From: Epiperipatus broadwayi
Taxonomy: Eukaryota; Onychophora; Udeonychophora; Euonychophora; Peripatidae
Length of the DNA: 64,000 bases
NCBI GenBank assembly: GCA_028023455.1
Contig: JAQFVV010000151.1
Coordinates: 2,725,097-2,789,096, forward strand
Direction: 5' to 3'
Below are positions 1 through 11,722 of the stretch, piece by piece; the stretch's first letter is position 1; every line of letters begins with the position of its first letter. The notes under the pieces were generated by a model, which was not told the origin of the DNA, ran no database searches, and worked only from the letters and a program-made list of their open reading frames with translations. Both the position numbers and the translations under genes were made by a program.

Positions 1-92
1 ATTGGTGGTCGAGTAATCAGCACAGCAACCTTACAAGAAGTTGTCCCAGGTTAGTGGGTTCGCTTCCTGGCTGATGCTATGACACATGAACA
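1..92 (+). repeat. tRNA-derived SINE-1 copy, cut by the window edge
   Basis: The copy begins with a tRNA-like head (GGTGGTCGAGTAATCAGCAC, box A-like) and has a box B-like GGGTTCGCTTCC about 45 bases on, followed by GATGCTATGACACATGAA and an A-rich tail. Six more copies of the same family lie in the window. The head resembles class II tRNAs (Leu/Ser) with their GTGGCCGAGTGGT start. It is a Pol III-type retroposon, not a tRNA gene, because the acceptor stem does not close. Confidence 0.8.
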
Positions 93-1306
93 AAAAATAT
101 ATATACAAACTGCCATTTCCATATGTGCACATATATACATGTCATTTGAAGAAATTGCTTATAAAATTAAGAGTGAAATTAATTTATGCATATTATTTAA
201 TATTTATTTTGTGATATGTGAGAGGTAGAACAATAAATTACATTGTAAAGAAAGAAGGAAAAATGCATTTGATACACACAAAAATTTTGAATTGTGTAGT
301 TTATAGAAATCCAAAGCATTTTTGAAGTATTTTAGTTTATTTTAAATTTAGTTTTGAGTAAATTCACCCACATTTTTATATTAAATCTGATGGTGGATTC
401 AAAAATAATATTAAAATTTTGGAATTAATAAAAATAAGTAAATTATTGAGCTATAATTAATGATCGACAATGAATTTTCCATCTTCCTGTGTTATGAAAT
501 ATAAATAAAGAAAAAGAGAAAAGAAAAACTTTATTTATTCTTTTATTTCACTTATTTATGTATAAAATGATGATATAATGTACATAAATTTGCATCTATA
601 ACATGTTTTAAAGAGAGCAAAGAGGATGTTTTTTTTAAAAATATATTGTTGTAATGAAGCAAAGGTCAGTTTTTCGCTAGCTGCTGATGTATATACATTG
701 TTTGAAAATATGTTGTTTGAACAACACCAAATAGGTATAAATAGGCATGAAACAAGTAGCAAGGCATTTTTAGTCTAGAAGTCCAGTATTTAATTCCATA
801 TTTCTTTGCATTCCAGTCTCATCTACTTTTAAAGCAGTGTTCCAGTGGTCCATGCCAAAAAAAGACACAACCACTAGTTAAAAGTGTTTTCAGCTGTAAC
901 ATGAATAGCCATATTTTGCTGTTTATTTTTTAGCATTTTTCAATACTCTTATAACATCCAGTATTAGGATTTTATCTAACACAAAATATTCTACAATGTG
1001 TGGCTAGACCACAGAAAAATCACACCAGTCAAAATGCCTAGAAAATACAGTCAAATCCAGAAACTAATGCTGAAGTGTGCAAAAGTAGACAGTACAACAC
1101 CTCTACAATGCCATGAAGAAAGAAATGGATAATGCCACATAAATAGTCCAAGACATGCTATGATTATACCTCATATAACATCACCAGAGTTGCTGCATTT
1201 TCTCTCTAACATCACTAGCATTTAAGGGGGAAAACTACCACAGTAACTAATGATAACAACTTTAAAAAGATATTAAGAAAATGATATCGGCAAAAACCAT
1301 GGTTTG

Positions 1307-1354
1307 TGACTATTTCAATATTTAACATGGTGACTATTTCAATATTTAACATGG
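1307..1354. repeat. 24-bp tandem duplication
   Basis: Two exact adjacent copies of a 24-base unit (TGACTATTTCAATATTTAAC followed by ATGG). It is a simple local duplication in otherwise unremarkable AT-rich sequence. Confidence 0.85.
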
Positions 1355-1577
1355 TAATATCTTATCATTATAAATACTATAAGGCCTTAAACTTAAAATT
1401 AAGCTTGAACTTTAATTTAAAATATCTTTTACTACCATGATATTTAATATTTTGTATACATGTTAATAGTTGCCAGTACTGTATATATATAACGGTTCTA
1501 TTTATTCATTATTAATAAATTGTTACCTTTTTTTGTTAGTCCATTTAAATTGTGTTTGTAACTCAAACCAAATATAG

Positions 1578-1672
1578 TTTTTTTTTTATGTGTCAAAGCA
1601 TCAGCCGGGAAGCGAACCCACAAACCCGGGACAACTGCTTGTGAGGCAGCTGTGCTGACCACCAACGATTGA
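1578..1672 (-). repeat. tRNA-derived SINE-1 copy with target-site duplication
   Basis: On the minus strand this reads from GTTGGTGGTCAGCACAGC through box B GGGTTCGCTTCC to an A-rich tail (poly-T on the plus strand). The direct repeat CAAATATAG flanks it at 1569-1577 and 1673-1681, which marks a target-site duplication from target-primed insertion. Internal sequence is close to the copies at 48393 and 32075. Confidence 0.88.
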
Positions 1673-2271
1673 CAAATATAGCTTTTTACACCGATATACT
1701 ATTTAATATCTACTGCCCTAAGAAATCATGCAATCCATTGGGGGACATGCTGGGATGTGGTAATAATTGAAGATCATTTCTTTAAAAGTTTTCTAAGAGT
1801 AAAATTTCTTTTTAGAAGGTTTGGCACCTTTGAGTTGTTTTTTTTTTATTATTAAAACTGCAAAACAAAATATTTTTGGAAGAACTTGTCCCTTTAAGTT
1901 ATAAATCATCATTATCACATTGGTTAATATTATTATATATTTGAATTAAATTTTTTTATTTGAATTTTATTAACCATTCAACTTTTGTATTTATTTAAAC
2001 TAAAATTGACACTTTGGCATCCAGGTTCAAACTCATACAGTGAAAAATATACCATTACAATATATATATATATAAATATTAGATTACAATATATATATAT
2101 ATAACCATTAGAAAACAATCAACACTTAGACAACCCCAGTATAGATAACAATCAAGAATTTTGAACTGTTGTCAAGGCAACCTCCTTTCAGAAATAGAGG
2201 TGGAATCCCACCTCTATTAATCATCCCATTTATTTATATAGACGCTAAAGATTGCAACTTGACCACAGAGA

Positions 2272-2491
2272 TTGAAATTATTGATAGAAAGAAGATTAAA
2301 TAAATCTCCTTAAACAGATAAATATAACCTGTTCTGAATTCAGACTGAAATTATTGATAGAAAGAAGTTTAAATAAATCTCCTTAAACAGATAAATGTAA
2401 CCTGTTCTGAATTCAGACTGAAATTATTGATAGAAAGAAGTTTAAATAAATCTCCTTAAACAGATAAATACAACCTGTTCTGAATTCAGAC
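2272..2491. repeat. 73-bp tandem repeat, three copies
   Basis: The unit runs from TGAAATTATTGATAGAAAGA to CTGTTCTGAATTCAGAC. It starts at 2273, 2346 and 2419 (period 73) with only a few substitutions between copies, so the expansion is fairly recent. A shorter diverged direct repeat (ATAGATAACAATCAAGAATT) lies on both sides, near 2140 and 2640. Confidence 0.92.
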
Positions 2492-2892
2492 TAATAAATA
2501 GTCAATTATAACATTACAAATCACAATTATAATTTTCAAATTGCACCCAAAGTATTACTTAAATAGTAAATGTAGTAATGCTGAAGGCTAAAATGAGATT
2601 GTAAGTAACCATTAGACACCAGGCAACACTTAAACAATATAGATAACAATCAAGAATTTCAATTTGCTGTTTTCCTTAATGATATATAATTAGCATGGAT
2701 GCTGTATTCTTTATTCTTAAGGCAATTTGTAATTGGCTGCAAGCTGTTATTTGTTCTTTAATAAATAAATTGAATTTAATGGGTTTATTGCATAATCAAT
2801 ATTTATTCTGAGTACACATGCCCATTGGCTGAAGCTCAATATCACATGTTTTCCAAACATTTCTATTTTACTAGATAATAACAATTTTTTTT

Positions 2893-2998
2893 CTCCATAT
2901 GTCATAGCATTGAGTGGGAAGCGAACCTGCAACTGTCTGCTTACAAGCCCACAACAACTGTCTGCTGTGCTGACCTCTCGGCTAACAACACTTGATTA
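2893..2998 (-). repeat. tRNA-derived SINE-1 copy with target-site duplication
   Basis: This is a minus-strand SINE-1: the tail is the plus-strand poly-T, box B reads CAGGTTCGCTTCC, and the head reads GAGAGGTCAGCACAGC. The flanking direct repeat TAACAATTTTTTT (2879 onward and 3000 onward) is a target-site duplication. The middle is longer and partly duplicated compared with other copies (CTGTCTGC occurs twice). Confidence 0.87.
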
Positions 2999-4200
2999 GT
3001 AACAATTTTTTTTTATCAAAATACTTTAAAAAGTAGATGCTAGATGTCACAATAAGCAATAAGATTCAAAAACATTTGATTTACGTCTTATTGACATAGA
3101 TTTAATGGTAAAATCAGTTGTGTTTAAATTTTTATTTTGTAAAATTGGTCTACTCGTGGTCGTGGTCGGAGTAATTAAAAGTGTTTGGTATTTCTCCTTC
3201 TGAAACCATTATATACTTCAATAGATGCACCCCCTCTTACTGCAATCATCAAATTTTTCTACCAGTACTGTCATATTTTTTTCCTTCTTTTTTTCATTTT
3301 AATTCATTATCAGAGTCTCATAAAAATATTTATATCTTTATCCATTTCATTTCCTTCACTTCTATGTTTCACTCCCCCTCCTTATATAATTTTTCATATT
3401 TTTTCCCAACATCCTCACATAAATAACATGTTTTTATTTTATTTTTGTCTTCTTTTTTGCTTAATACTTTTGTCCAATAAATATTAACATTAAGTTCCTT
3501 TTAGGGTTAACATACATTCATTTCTATAACTTTACTTTTTTTCCTGTAACCAAATTACCTTCCCATTCCTCATAATTATGCATCTGACATATATTTTCTA
3601 TATATCCCATTTTTTATTATAAGTATATTTTCTATTAATGTTGTCTATTGTAAAGCTTTTCTCACACATTGTTTTGGGATTGCCTTATAATAGTTGCCAG
3701 TTCATGCAATACTTACCTCATATCTGGTTATTTCATATAGTTCTCAAATTTTTTAAAAACATTTTGGTATTTGTTTTCTAACATTTATTTAAAGTACATA
3801 ATAAGAAGAACCTTGTATTAAAAGATTTGTAGATAGATATTTATAAATTAAAACATAGATCCAGGCAATATATTTTATATCATCTTGAAATATATTCAAA
3901 CATTTCTTTCATATGTGCCACAAAGACTTTGATTTCAACTCTTAGTATGTTTTAATGCTCTATAAAACATATATGTTATTAATTCTTTAGCAGCTTATGC
4001 ATCTATGCATAACAAAATGATTTCTTTTTTATCTTTATAACCTAACGCTGACTATATTTTTGGTGATGAGCATCATATGTATACAGCTTTATGATATAAA
4101 GATAAGAAAGGCATCACCTTATTATGTGTACATTACTAACGAATTATATATACACATGAAGGGAAGGTTAATAATGTATAGATATTATTAAGATATATAA
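2999..4200. other. AT-rich stretch, nothing recognised
   Basis: Two overlapping ORFs of 81 and 100 codons at 3181-3487 are phenylalanine/serine/isoleucine-rich low-complexity readings of a T- and C-rich stretch, without a domain. I see no RNA gene or clear repeat here. Confidence 0.5.
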
Positions 4201-4204
4201 ACTC

Positions 4205-4840
4205 AATAGATGATATTAATCACAGAATTAAACTTGGGATAGTGGTTTCCATCATGGAGAACAAGCCTCACAAGGGAAAAATTCAAGAATGAGTTATAAA
4301 CTGGGAATTTGATAGCCTTCAAATTATTCTTATATCTTATTATTCATAAATGAAGCTAAGAATGTTCATTTTAATTTCCCTTTCCACACCATCTTCTCAG
4401 TATCCTCTCCATTTAAATAAGCTTAATTCCTAGAAGACCTCTCCATTGTTACTTGGCGCAAGTTGAGTGGTTTGAAACTTTATTGGTTTCAACTGTCCTT
4501 TCATTAATGGTCTTTTAAATTTTTTCCAGGTGAATATCAATTTACTTTTTGAATAATAAGAACTATATGGCCCATCAGGGAAGGGGGATCAGGATTTTAG
4601 AGATATTTAGGTGAGACATGGCTAAAAAAAGATTGGGAATCACTGACTTGGATGGAATAGTCTTGACAGCATTAATTTAATACTTTCACAAATATGTTTA
4701 TTTGAAGAGAAAGGTTTATGATAAATGTTCTTTAACAGTTCTTCCACATGTATTTATTTGGATACTTAACAAAACAGCAGTAAAGAGACTTCAGACCACA
4801 TAGTAAGATATGGTGAGATATTGTGAGTTGCAAGGGAGGA
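4205..4840 (+). pseudogene. RTE-type LINE relic (fragments of RT C-terminal region)
   Basis: Two short stretches match the better-preserved RTE copy at 38310-39430. At about 4207-4245 the bases for INHRIKLG (TTAATCACAGAATTAAACTT) are recognisable. At about 4737-4835 the part encoding the PVLTYGSETWTLNRRAIQRLQTT region is seen, including GAGACTTCAGACCACATAGT. The sequence between them is eroded or replaced. No open frame survives. This is an old fragment of a non-LTR retrotransposon. Confidence 0.6.
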
Positions 4841-5673
4841 CTAAAACTGAAATGAGAGGGAAAGAACAAAAAGGCAATATTTATATCATTAAAAGAATTA
4901 TAATGCTGCACCAGATAATATATTCAAGGCCATGCAGTCAGTCGGCAGCTGAGTATATATATATTGAAACGGTTACACCTTGTTTCACCTATTATCTTTG
5001 ATAATAGTATATATTTGTTGTACTCAGATGGCGTGTATTTCTTAAATTTTAAAAACTTTGTCCTTATAATATTGCGAGTATGTGCGTATATAATCGTCCT
5101 TATTAATTATAAATATAAAAATACAGCCTCAATTTATATACGAGCATATTCCATTAGATTTGTTAAAACTGAAATAAACGAAACTATAATTAAAATTTAT
5201 CTATATCATAGCATAATAAGTTTAAATTTATAATATTACTTATTTTTCAATATTCTTTCTAAATAATTATTTAAGTCAGTATTCATTTTGAATAATTTCC
5301 AAGTTAGATAATTTTCAATTCTTTTGTTTGCTTAAAATTACAAGCAGAAAGTTTTATCAGTTTTAACACTTCGTTCTAAAAATAAATCTTTGGCTAAAAT
5401 TTGACCTATTTAAAAATTATAACCAAGACCAATTATAATATTCAGTCAGGCATAAATCTATACAAAAATCTTTACAAATTGCTTGTGACCATTCTCTTGA
5501 AAATATATCTTTTAACCATGACGTCAATTAAAACAATAGAGTCTTACCAAGTCCAGATTTAGATATACTTAATATTTTTACTAACTGGATATTTGGTTAA
5601 AGGCTAGTTTGAACTAGTCATCTTGTGATGTGGCATGACTCAAAGTAGGAGGTTACTACTGTCAAAAATATAG

Positions 5674-5683
5674 CATAAAAAGG
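5674..5683 (+). promoter_or_regulatory. TATA-box-like element
   Basis: CATAAAAAGG lies about 85 bases before the ATG of an unassigned 109-codon ORF, in a stretch with more G and C than its surroundings and an AP-1-like ATGACTCA upstream (5636-5643). It could be a Pol II promoter, possibly inside an old LTR. The evidence is motif only. Confidence 0.3.
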
Positions 5684-5757
5684 GGCCCAAATAGCCACCA
5701 AGTCCTCTTCCATCATCTATCATCATCCGTCTTAAGTTTTTGCTGTTGCTGTGAAAA

Positions 5758-6087
5758 TTGTATTTGCTGCCGAAATTATTTCCTAAGACCACAGAGCTGA
5801 AGTTCAGTAAGAAAACTGTTTCTGCCGTTTTAGAAAGTGGAATCTTAGAAAACTACCATCCAAGCTGCTACAAAGATGACCGTTGGCTAGAAGACAAAGA
5901 GACAGCCGTTTGCTCTTCCACGAGCGGCTACCGATGTGAGAAAACCTCCACCATGCCCATCACAGTAAGAAAGAAGCTGTACCTGAGAGACCAGAGAGTT
6001 CCTGACCAGAGAAATGGGGAAAGCTGCCACAGAGATAAATTTGCGGAAGCTACATCCAGACTAAAACCTAAGAGAAGCCCAGCCTGA
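5758..6087 (+). CDS. unassigned 109-codon ORF, doubtful
   Basis: I do not recognise this protein. The reading frame runs from ATG (MYLLPKLF) to TGA and is charged rather than low-complexity: lysine, arginine, serine and cysteine are common, with segments such as YKDDRWLEDKE and LRDQRVPDQRNGES. It has no signal peptide, membrane segment or catalytic motif I can name. Codon content is less AT-skewed than the surroundings, and a TATA-like element lies upstream. It sits at the start of an odd 2.9-kb segment that ends in a purine tract at 8433. It may be a remnant of an LTR-element leader or gag, an untranslated RNA exon, or chance. Only transcript evidence or homologues would make it a gene. Confidence 0.25.
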   Translation: MYLLPKLFPKTTELKFSKKTVSAVLESGILENYHPSCYKDDRWLEDKETAVCSSTSGYRCEKTSTMPITVRKKLYLRDQRVPDQRNGESCHRDKFAEATSRLKPKRSPA

Positions 6088-6639
6088 CTGAATATAGTGA
6101 GAAGCACATGGAAACAATGCCTTAAAGACTTTGCCGGTAAATCCTTTCTGACAAATATTAAATTTCATAACGTATTCTAAATGAAAGCTAGCTAACTAAA
6201 TCACATAATTAATTATATTTTCTAAATTTTCAATTAAAATGTTTATCTTAAATTTGTTTAAATCTTAGAACACTCTTCAAATTCTTGCTTGATCATTAAT
6301 AATTTTAAGTAGTCGTTGATCATTAATAATTTTAAATAATCCTAAACATCTAGTTTCTATAAAACCATACAAGAAATTCATTTCTAAATTATAAATCTTA
6401 TTGATTGTTTATGCAATTTATTCTTATGTCATCTATCTATAGTTTTAAGTTCATGTTTATTGATTTATGCTGTGTTTTTATCAGAACGGAGTCTTGTGTG
6501 TTAATAAATTATCGGGGGGAGGGGAGTGAGTAATCACTTTTAGTATATCAGAGTATTGCGATATAAAGAATATAGCCAAAACTCCTTTCTGAAATAAAAC
6601 TAATATTTGTGCTAGAGTGAATCGGTATTTATAATGCCC

Positions 6640-7060
6640 GAACAAGTTATTTAAAATCTTTTGCTAAAGTTATTTAAAATGTATATTTAGCGTATATTAT
6701 TTAAAACGCATCTTTTCTCAAGTTATCTAAAGTGAAAATGTTTTGCTAAAGTTCCTTAAAATGAAAATCTTTTGCTAAAGTTATTTAAATGTATATTTTG
6801 CGTATATTATTTAAAACGCATATTTTTGCCCAGATTATTTAAGAATTATATTTGCGTAAGTGATTTAAAATATGTATTTTGCCAGTTATTTGAAAAAGTA
6901 TATTTTACGCAAGCTATTTAAAATGTAGGTTTGCATTCGCTATTCAAAACATTTTGCATTATTAGTAAGATCTATTTTAACGAATTATTTAAGATGAGTA
7001 ATTTATTTAAAAATCAATAATTTGCGTGAGCTAGTTTATAACTCATATTTTATTATTTAA
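6640..7060. repeat. degenerate minisatellite of about 30-37 bp units
   Basis: The motif (A)AGTTATTTAAAATGTATATT followed by T(T/A)GCGT recurs roughly ten times with substitutions and length changes (for example at 6658, 6686, 6778, 6806, 6834). GCGT/ACGC CpG-containing steps are kept in several units, which is unusual for this CpG-poor window. Confidence 0.7.
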
Positions 7061-7388
7061 AAATCAGTTTGATATTAGATCTGGTTATACTACATATAAC
7101 TAATGTTCTCAGTTCTAAAAAAAAAAAGTTTGCTATAACTTCGAATTAGAGAATAAGTAGCTATGCAGAGAAACCTTAAATCAGATTCTCATTATCTCCT
7201 TTATCATATAATTTAATAAGCTCATTTATGAACTAACCGGTGGTAGTAGCACTGAAGAAGCTAAGATTTTGGCGTAATTAATTTATAAAATATTAATTTA
7301 GCGTTGCGAATGTATTGCTAATTTGCATAAATATGCATATCTACTTGCTATGTATAATGGCCCATCTCAAGATTGTTCCACGTCCAGC

Positions 7389-7463
7389 CACGCCTCGAAA
7401 GTTTAGGCAACTGCGACAATTCTTCGTATTTCCTCAAGTCACGCCTCGAAAGTTTAGGCAAAT
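7389..7463. repeat. direct repeat pair, 22 bp
   Basis: CACGCCTCGAAAGTTTAGGC occurs at about 7390 and again at about 7441 (period 51). Flanking bases are similar (AACTGCGACAATTCTTCGTA against AAATGTGACAGTTACTCGTA), so this is a two-copy tandem of a roughly 51-bp unit in a CpG-containing patch. Confidence 0.75.
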
Positions 7464-7994
7464 GTGACAGTTACTCGTACTTAACGGAACCAAAGCGTTT
7501 CCAAAAGGCTCATAAGCCATTCTTCTGTTCACTTAATTAAAAGGCCTCTTCCATTATAGCAAGCAGATCGGTTAGGGAACCGTTTACTAGGTAATAAACC
7601 CCATTAAGAATGCATTCGAGTCGCACTTATCTGATACTCTAGTTTCTAACGCACTAGAATCTAACGTTCCACTGCCATCACGTCTCAGTTCAACTTCCCT
7701 AGAAAGTAACTTCGGCTTTGATCCGATCTAGAGTCTGAATTAATGTGTTTATCTGTATAACCATTATATATCACGCAACTGTCTCTATAATATGATTTTG
7801 AATATATTTATGATATAATTTTAAACTTCGTAATTATAATATAATCTTAAACTTAGTAACAATGATATAATCTTAAACCAATAATCTCTATCATTTATTC
7901 CTCAATCGATCACTCTAGCTAGCTATAACTGAATTCCAATGTATAAAACATAGCGTGAATTAAGACATGAAAGATGACATAAGCTTATTAAAAA

Positions 7995-8285
7995 GTCCAT
8001 TGCTTTGTGATATTATTTTATAACCTCGAGAATTCACTCATTGCTTGTAATAATATTTTATAACTCTGAGAATCCACTCATTACTTTGAAATATTATTTT
8101 ATAACCTAGGGAATCCACTCAGTGCTTTGGATATTATTTTATAACCCTGAGAATCCACTCATTGCTTTGTAATATTATTTTATAACACTGAGAATTCACT
8201 CAATGCTTTGTAATATTGTTTCATAACCCTGAGAATCCACTCATTTCTTTGTATTATTATTTTATAACCCTAGTATTCACTCACC
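7995..8285. repeat. minisatellite, about 41-bp unit, seven copies
   Basis: The unit is GAATCCACTCATTGCTTTGT followed by AATATTATTTTATAACCCTGA, repeated about every 41 bases from roughly 7995 to 8285 with scattered substitutions. No coding potential. It lies within the anomalous 5.56-8.47 kb segment. Confidence 0.9.
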
Positions 8286-8432
8286 TGTGTGTGAGCTAGC
8301 TATACACCACTTACTATGCTTTAGTATTTATTAAATGTTATATTAAATTTATGAAATATAAATTTGTCTCAGTCTCATTACTTGCTCATTATCTTATGAA
8401 TCACTAGTTAAGTTATATAATAGAATATGTAA

Positions 8433-8664
8433 TAAGGGGGGAATGTCTCATGTTTTACTGCTTTGCTATTGCTGGAACGTGATCAAAGAGATATCGAGTG
8501 TAACCTCAGGCATGTCATTCGCGATGGGTTGACTTGGAAGCACGAGTGAGAGAGTTAAGGTATGATCAGACGTAGGGTATTACTATCCCGACTTGGTCAG
8601 CTTTTGGTTCTCTGGCTTGGACTCTCAGTCTATTGAGCAAATGTACAAACCTGACCGTTACAAT
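8433..8664 (+). other. possible LTR edge: purine tract followed by TG...CA segment
   Basis: AAGGGGGGAA (8433-8443) resembles a polypurine tract and is followed directly by TGTCTCATG. About 220 bases later the sequence reads GACCGTTACA, so a TGT...ACA segment lies between. This is the layout of a 3' LTR boundary in Ty3/Gypsy-like elements. I could not find a matching 5' LTR in the window and no pol domain precedes it. Treat it as a candidate only. Confidence 0.25.
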
Positions 8665-9349
8665 ATATATATATTGTTGAATAATAATCTAAACAAATAT
8701 TTAATAAAACGTCAAGAGTTTATTTATTCAGAAATAATAATTGTATTAGTAAAAAAGTTAGTAGTTCAATTTACTAATTGAATATAAGATCATTTAGATC
8801 TCTTCAAAAGTTCATTCATCTCCGGAAAGATTAATATATTTAAAGACTTTTTATTTTGCAAGCATGCTCACACAACATTATATCAGAAACAGTCCAAATA
8901 AATTCTTAATTAGAGTTCTTTATTTATTTCCAGAACAACTTTACAATAACTAGTTTAACTTTTCACTAGTTTACTTTTGTTCTTCTTCCTCCATTTACAC
9001 TGACTCTTCAGCACCTTGCTGATAACTTGTATTTGTTATTCTGCCCCCATTGGGAAACTGTTCTTGCAAACTGGACAATGCTTGACAACTCTTGTACATA
9101 CACTGCTTAATTCTTCTGCAGACTCTTAATCACTTTGGCTAATTTGCATAAAGTAATTTGCATTAACATGCAAATTAGCATATTGCTTTTTCCAGTAAGT
9201 TTTATTCTTTCTGCATAATTAATTTGCTGTTGTATTTTTGGAGTATTTTACATATTAATATTAGCATCTTGAAAACACACCTTTATCTTTAATAAATACA
9301 GTAAAATATATATCTATATGCATACACAGCACAGACTTAGAAAGAGATT

Positions 9350-9495
9350 CATGTGAGAAGGATGAACAAAATAAAGAAGATTGCTAGAGTGATGGGAAGA
9401 GAAGTTCTGAAAATGGAGAAACTGGATTAAATTTGGAAGAAATTTCATCTCTTAGTGGACTGGTATCGCATGAAAATGATAATGATGATAGCATA
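9350..9495 (+). pseudogene. RTE LINE 3' end relic
   Basis: The stretch around ATGGGAAGAGAAGTTCTGAA, then GGATTAAATTTGGAAGAAAT and a GATAATGATGATAG tail follows, in order, the 3' end of the RTE copies at 11500-11600 and 39340-39430 (VMWRREAKDRRRWIKLG, then a GAT-rich tail). It is heavily substituted and has no open frame. Confidence 0.6.
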
Positions 9496-9914
9496 TCAAT
9501 TTCAAATTTTTGTCATGCATGAAATTTTTCCCAATAACTAAAAAAGTTGAAAGTTAGCTGATGCTATGTTGAGATTGTATGCTCGTTCATTTATGCATAG
9601 TAATGTTTTTAAAATGATTATATCAAGTCCTTAACTTGTAATTACATGACTCTGGATTATTTTTTTGGTATTATTAGTACATTCAATTGTGCATGGTGAG
9701 AGAGATGTATATTAGAAGTGACAAATGTAGTATTTCTAATGACTATAGTAAAAATGGCATATGTAATATGTCTAAATACCACTTTTTATAGATAGATGTT
9801 GCCTTCAAAATGTGAAATGTCATCATGAAGTATTAATGTAAAAGTAAAAAATGCTTGAAAAATCTTATATAATAATGAATAAAATTGTGTAGATTTATAG
9901 TATTGAGTATTGAT

Positions 9915-10246
9915 CTTTAAAAAAAGTAAACTTTATTTACATTCAATTGTTAATAATAGTCCTTAGGTTAGTATATGCACAATGTTTTGAGAGGTATTAT
10001 TCTCCTCTCTTCTTCGGGTGTTGTTGGCTTGATCATGGGAATAGAATCTGAACTCTTAGGTTCTTTAATATTGAATTTTAAAGTAATAATCTAACCAATC
10101 TAATAACTGCCAAAAACCAATATCAGTAAAAAATTTATATATTTATCTATGAGGTTTCTCCTGCTTAAGTTTCTTCACTTCTTTTTAAAGCAAAGTTGAT
10201 TAGTGGTTTCCATACATTATATTATAGTCACACTAGATTGACTTAT
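9915..10246 (-). repeat. left inverted arm: SINE-2 (minus) plus unique arm sequence
   Basis: This stretch is the reverse complement of 11723-12080. Its first 200 bases are a minus-strand copy of SINE-2, whose plus-strand form at 58400-58620 starts with a tRNA-like AACTCAGTTAGTTAGAGCAT and has box B GGTTCAATTCC. The remaining 105 bases (10140-10246) pair with 11723-11831 (for example TATGAGGTTTCTCCTG and GGTTTCCATACATTAT). The two arms enclose the RTE fragment. Confidence 0.8.
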
Positions 10247-10255
10247 GGATCACTA

Positions 10256-11602
10256 TTGCCCAGAATTTTAAATGAAGAAGTGAGACATGCAATTAAATGT
10301 ATGAAGAAAGGAAAGGCTCCAGGAAATGATGGAATTATAATTGATATATTAAAAGAAGCAGGTGAAGAAATAGAAACAATTTTAGCAAAGTTATATACCA
10401 AATGTCTAAATGATAAAGATGTACCGGATGATTGGAAGAATGCAGTAATAATATTAATATTTAAAAAAGGTGATAAAGAAGATATTAGAAATTACAGACC
10501 TATCAGCCTTTTATCAGTTTTATATAAAATTTTTACCAAGATAATTACTACTCGTCTACAGAGAACATTGGATTTCCACCAACCAAGAGAACAAGCTGGA
10601 TTTAAAAGTGGTTTTAGTACAGTAGATCATATCCAGGTATTGAGAGAAGTTATAGAAAGGACAAATGAATATGAGTTGCCATTATGCTTTGGATTTGTAG
10701 ATTATGAAAAGGCATTTGATTCTATAAACATTTTTTCAGTGATTAAGGCATTAGATCATCAAGGTATAGATCCAGGATATTGTCATATTTTAAAGAATAT
10801 TTATAAAAATGCAACAGCAACAATTAGATTACATAATGACACTGGGAAAGTCAACATTGAGAAAGGTGTAAGACAAGGTGACTCCATATCTCCAAAACTT
10901 TTTACAGCAGTGCTGCATGAAGTATTTTGTGGATTAAAATGGGAAACTAAAGGAGTGAAAGTAAATGGTGATTATTTAAGTCATTTAGATTTTGCAGATG
11001 TAGTTGTTTTTGCAAATAATGCTTTAGATCTGCAGGAATTATCAGATGAAAGTAGGACTAAAGATAAATGTTAAAAAGACTAAAGTGATGTTTAATCGAT
11101 TTGCTCAAAATATGAAAATAAAGATTGATTATGATGAATTAGAAGAAGTTAACAGTTACAAATACCTTGGTCAGATTATTAATACAGATGGAAACATAAT
11201 GAAGGAAATTAATCATAGAATTAAACTTGGTTGGAGTGCTTTTTGCCTCAAAGAAGTATGGAGAGATGTATGTTGTGAGTAACAAGAAGAGATCGTAAAC
11301 GCAATGTATGGGTAAGAGAACAAACAGATGTTACTGACCTCATTGAAAAAATTAAAAGATTGAAGTGGAGTTGGGCTGGACATATTGTTAGAAGAGATGA
11401 TAATAGATGGACAATTGAAATTTTAAACTGGATTCCAAGAGATTGTAAAAGACCCAGAAAGAGACCACATGTGAGCTGGATGGATGAAATAAGAAAGTGT
11501 GCAGGGGTGATGTGGAGAAGAGAAGCTAAAGATCGGAGAAGATGGATTAAACTTGGAGAGACCATCCTGCAGTGGATTGATAATGATGATGATGATGATT
11601 GT
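10256..11602 (+). pseudogene. RTE-type LINE reverse transcriptase, truncated and frameshifted
   Basis: This is a 5'-truncated copy of an RTE-like non-LTR retrotransposon, an element that copies its RNA into DNA at a nicked target. The first frame (10256-11074) carries RT motifs in order: GKAPGNDG, VIILIFKKGDKEDIRNYRPISLL, the palm 1 segment FVDYEKAFDSI, and RQGDSISPKLF. The catalytic F-A-D-D box reads FADVVVFANN, because one GAT codon is missing compared with the copy at 38655. A 12-base loss follows. A frame change near 11046 leads into KINVKKTKVM and YKYLGQIINTDG, and an internal deletion at about 11247 removes the LTYGSETWTL region. The tail ends in a (GAT)n run, typical of RTE. The missing catalytic Asp and the frame breaks mean it is dead. 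Confidence 0.92.
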
Positions 11603-11722
11603 CATGTGAGTAGTGTCTTTGAATTTTCTTCTTTGCATCTTTTCCTCTCTATCAAATTTTTCCAATTGAACATATGTTCATTGGTGCAGACATGGTCTGC
11701 TCACATTACAATGTTGAATAAC

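Noticed and set aside
3181-3487. Overlapping 81- and 100-codon ORFs as membrane proteins
   Set aside because: Hydrophobicity follows from T-rich DNA, and both frames stay open by composition. There is no start context or homology I can name.
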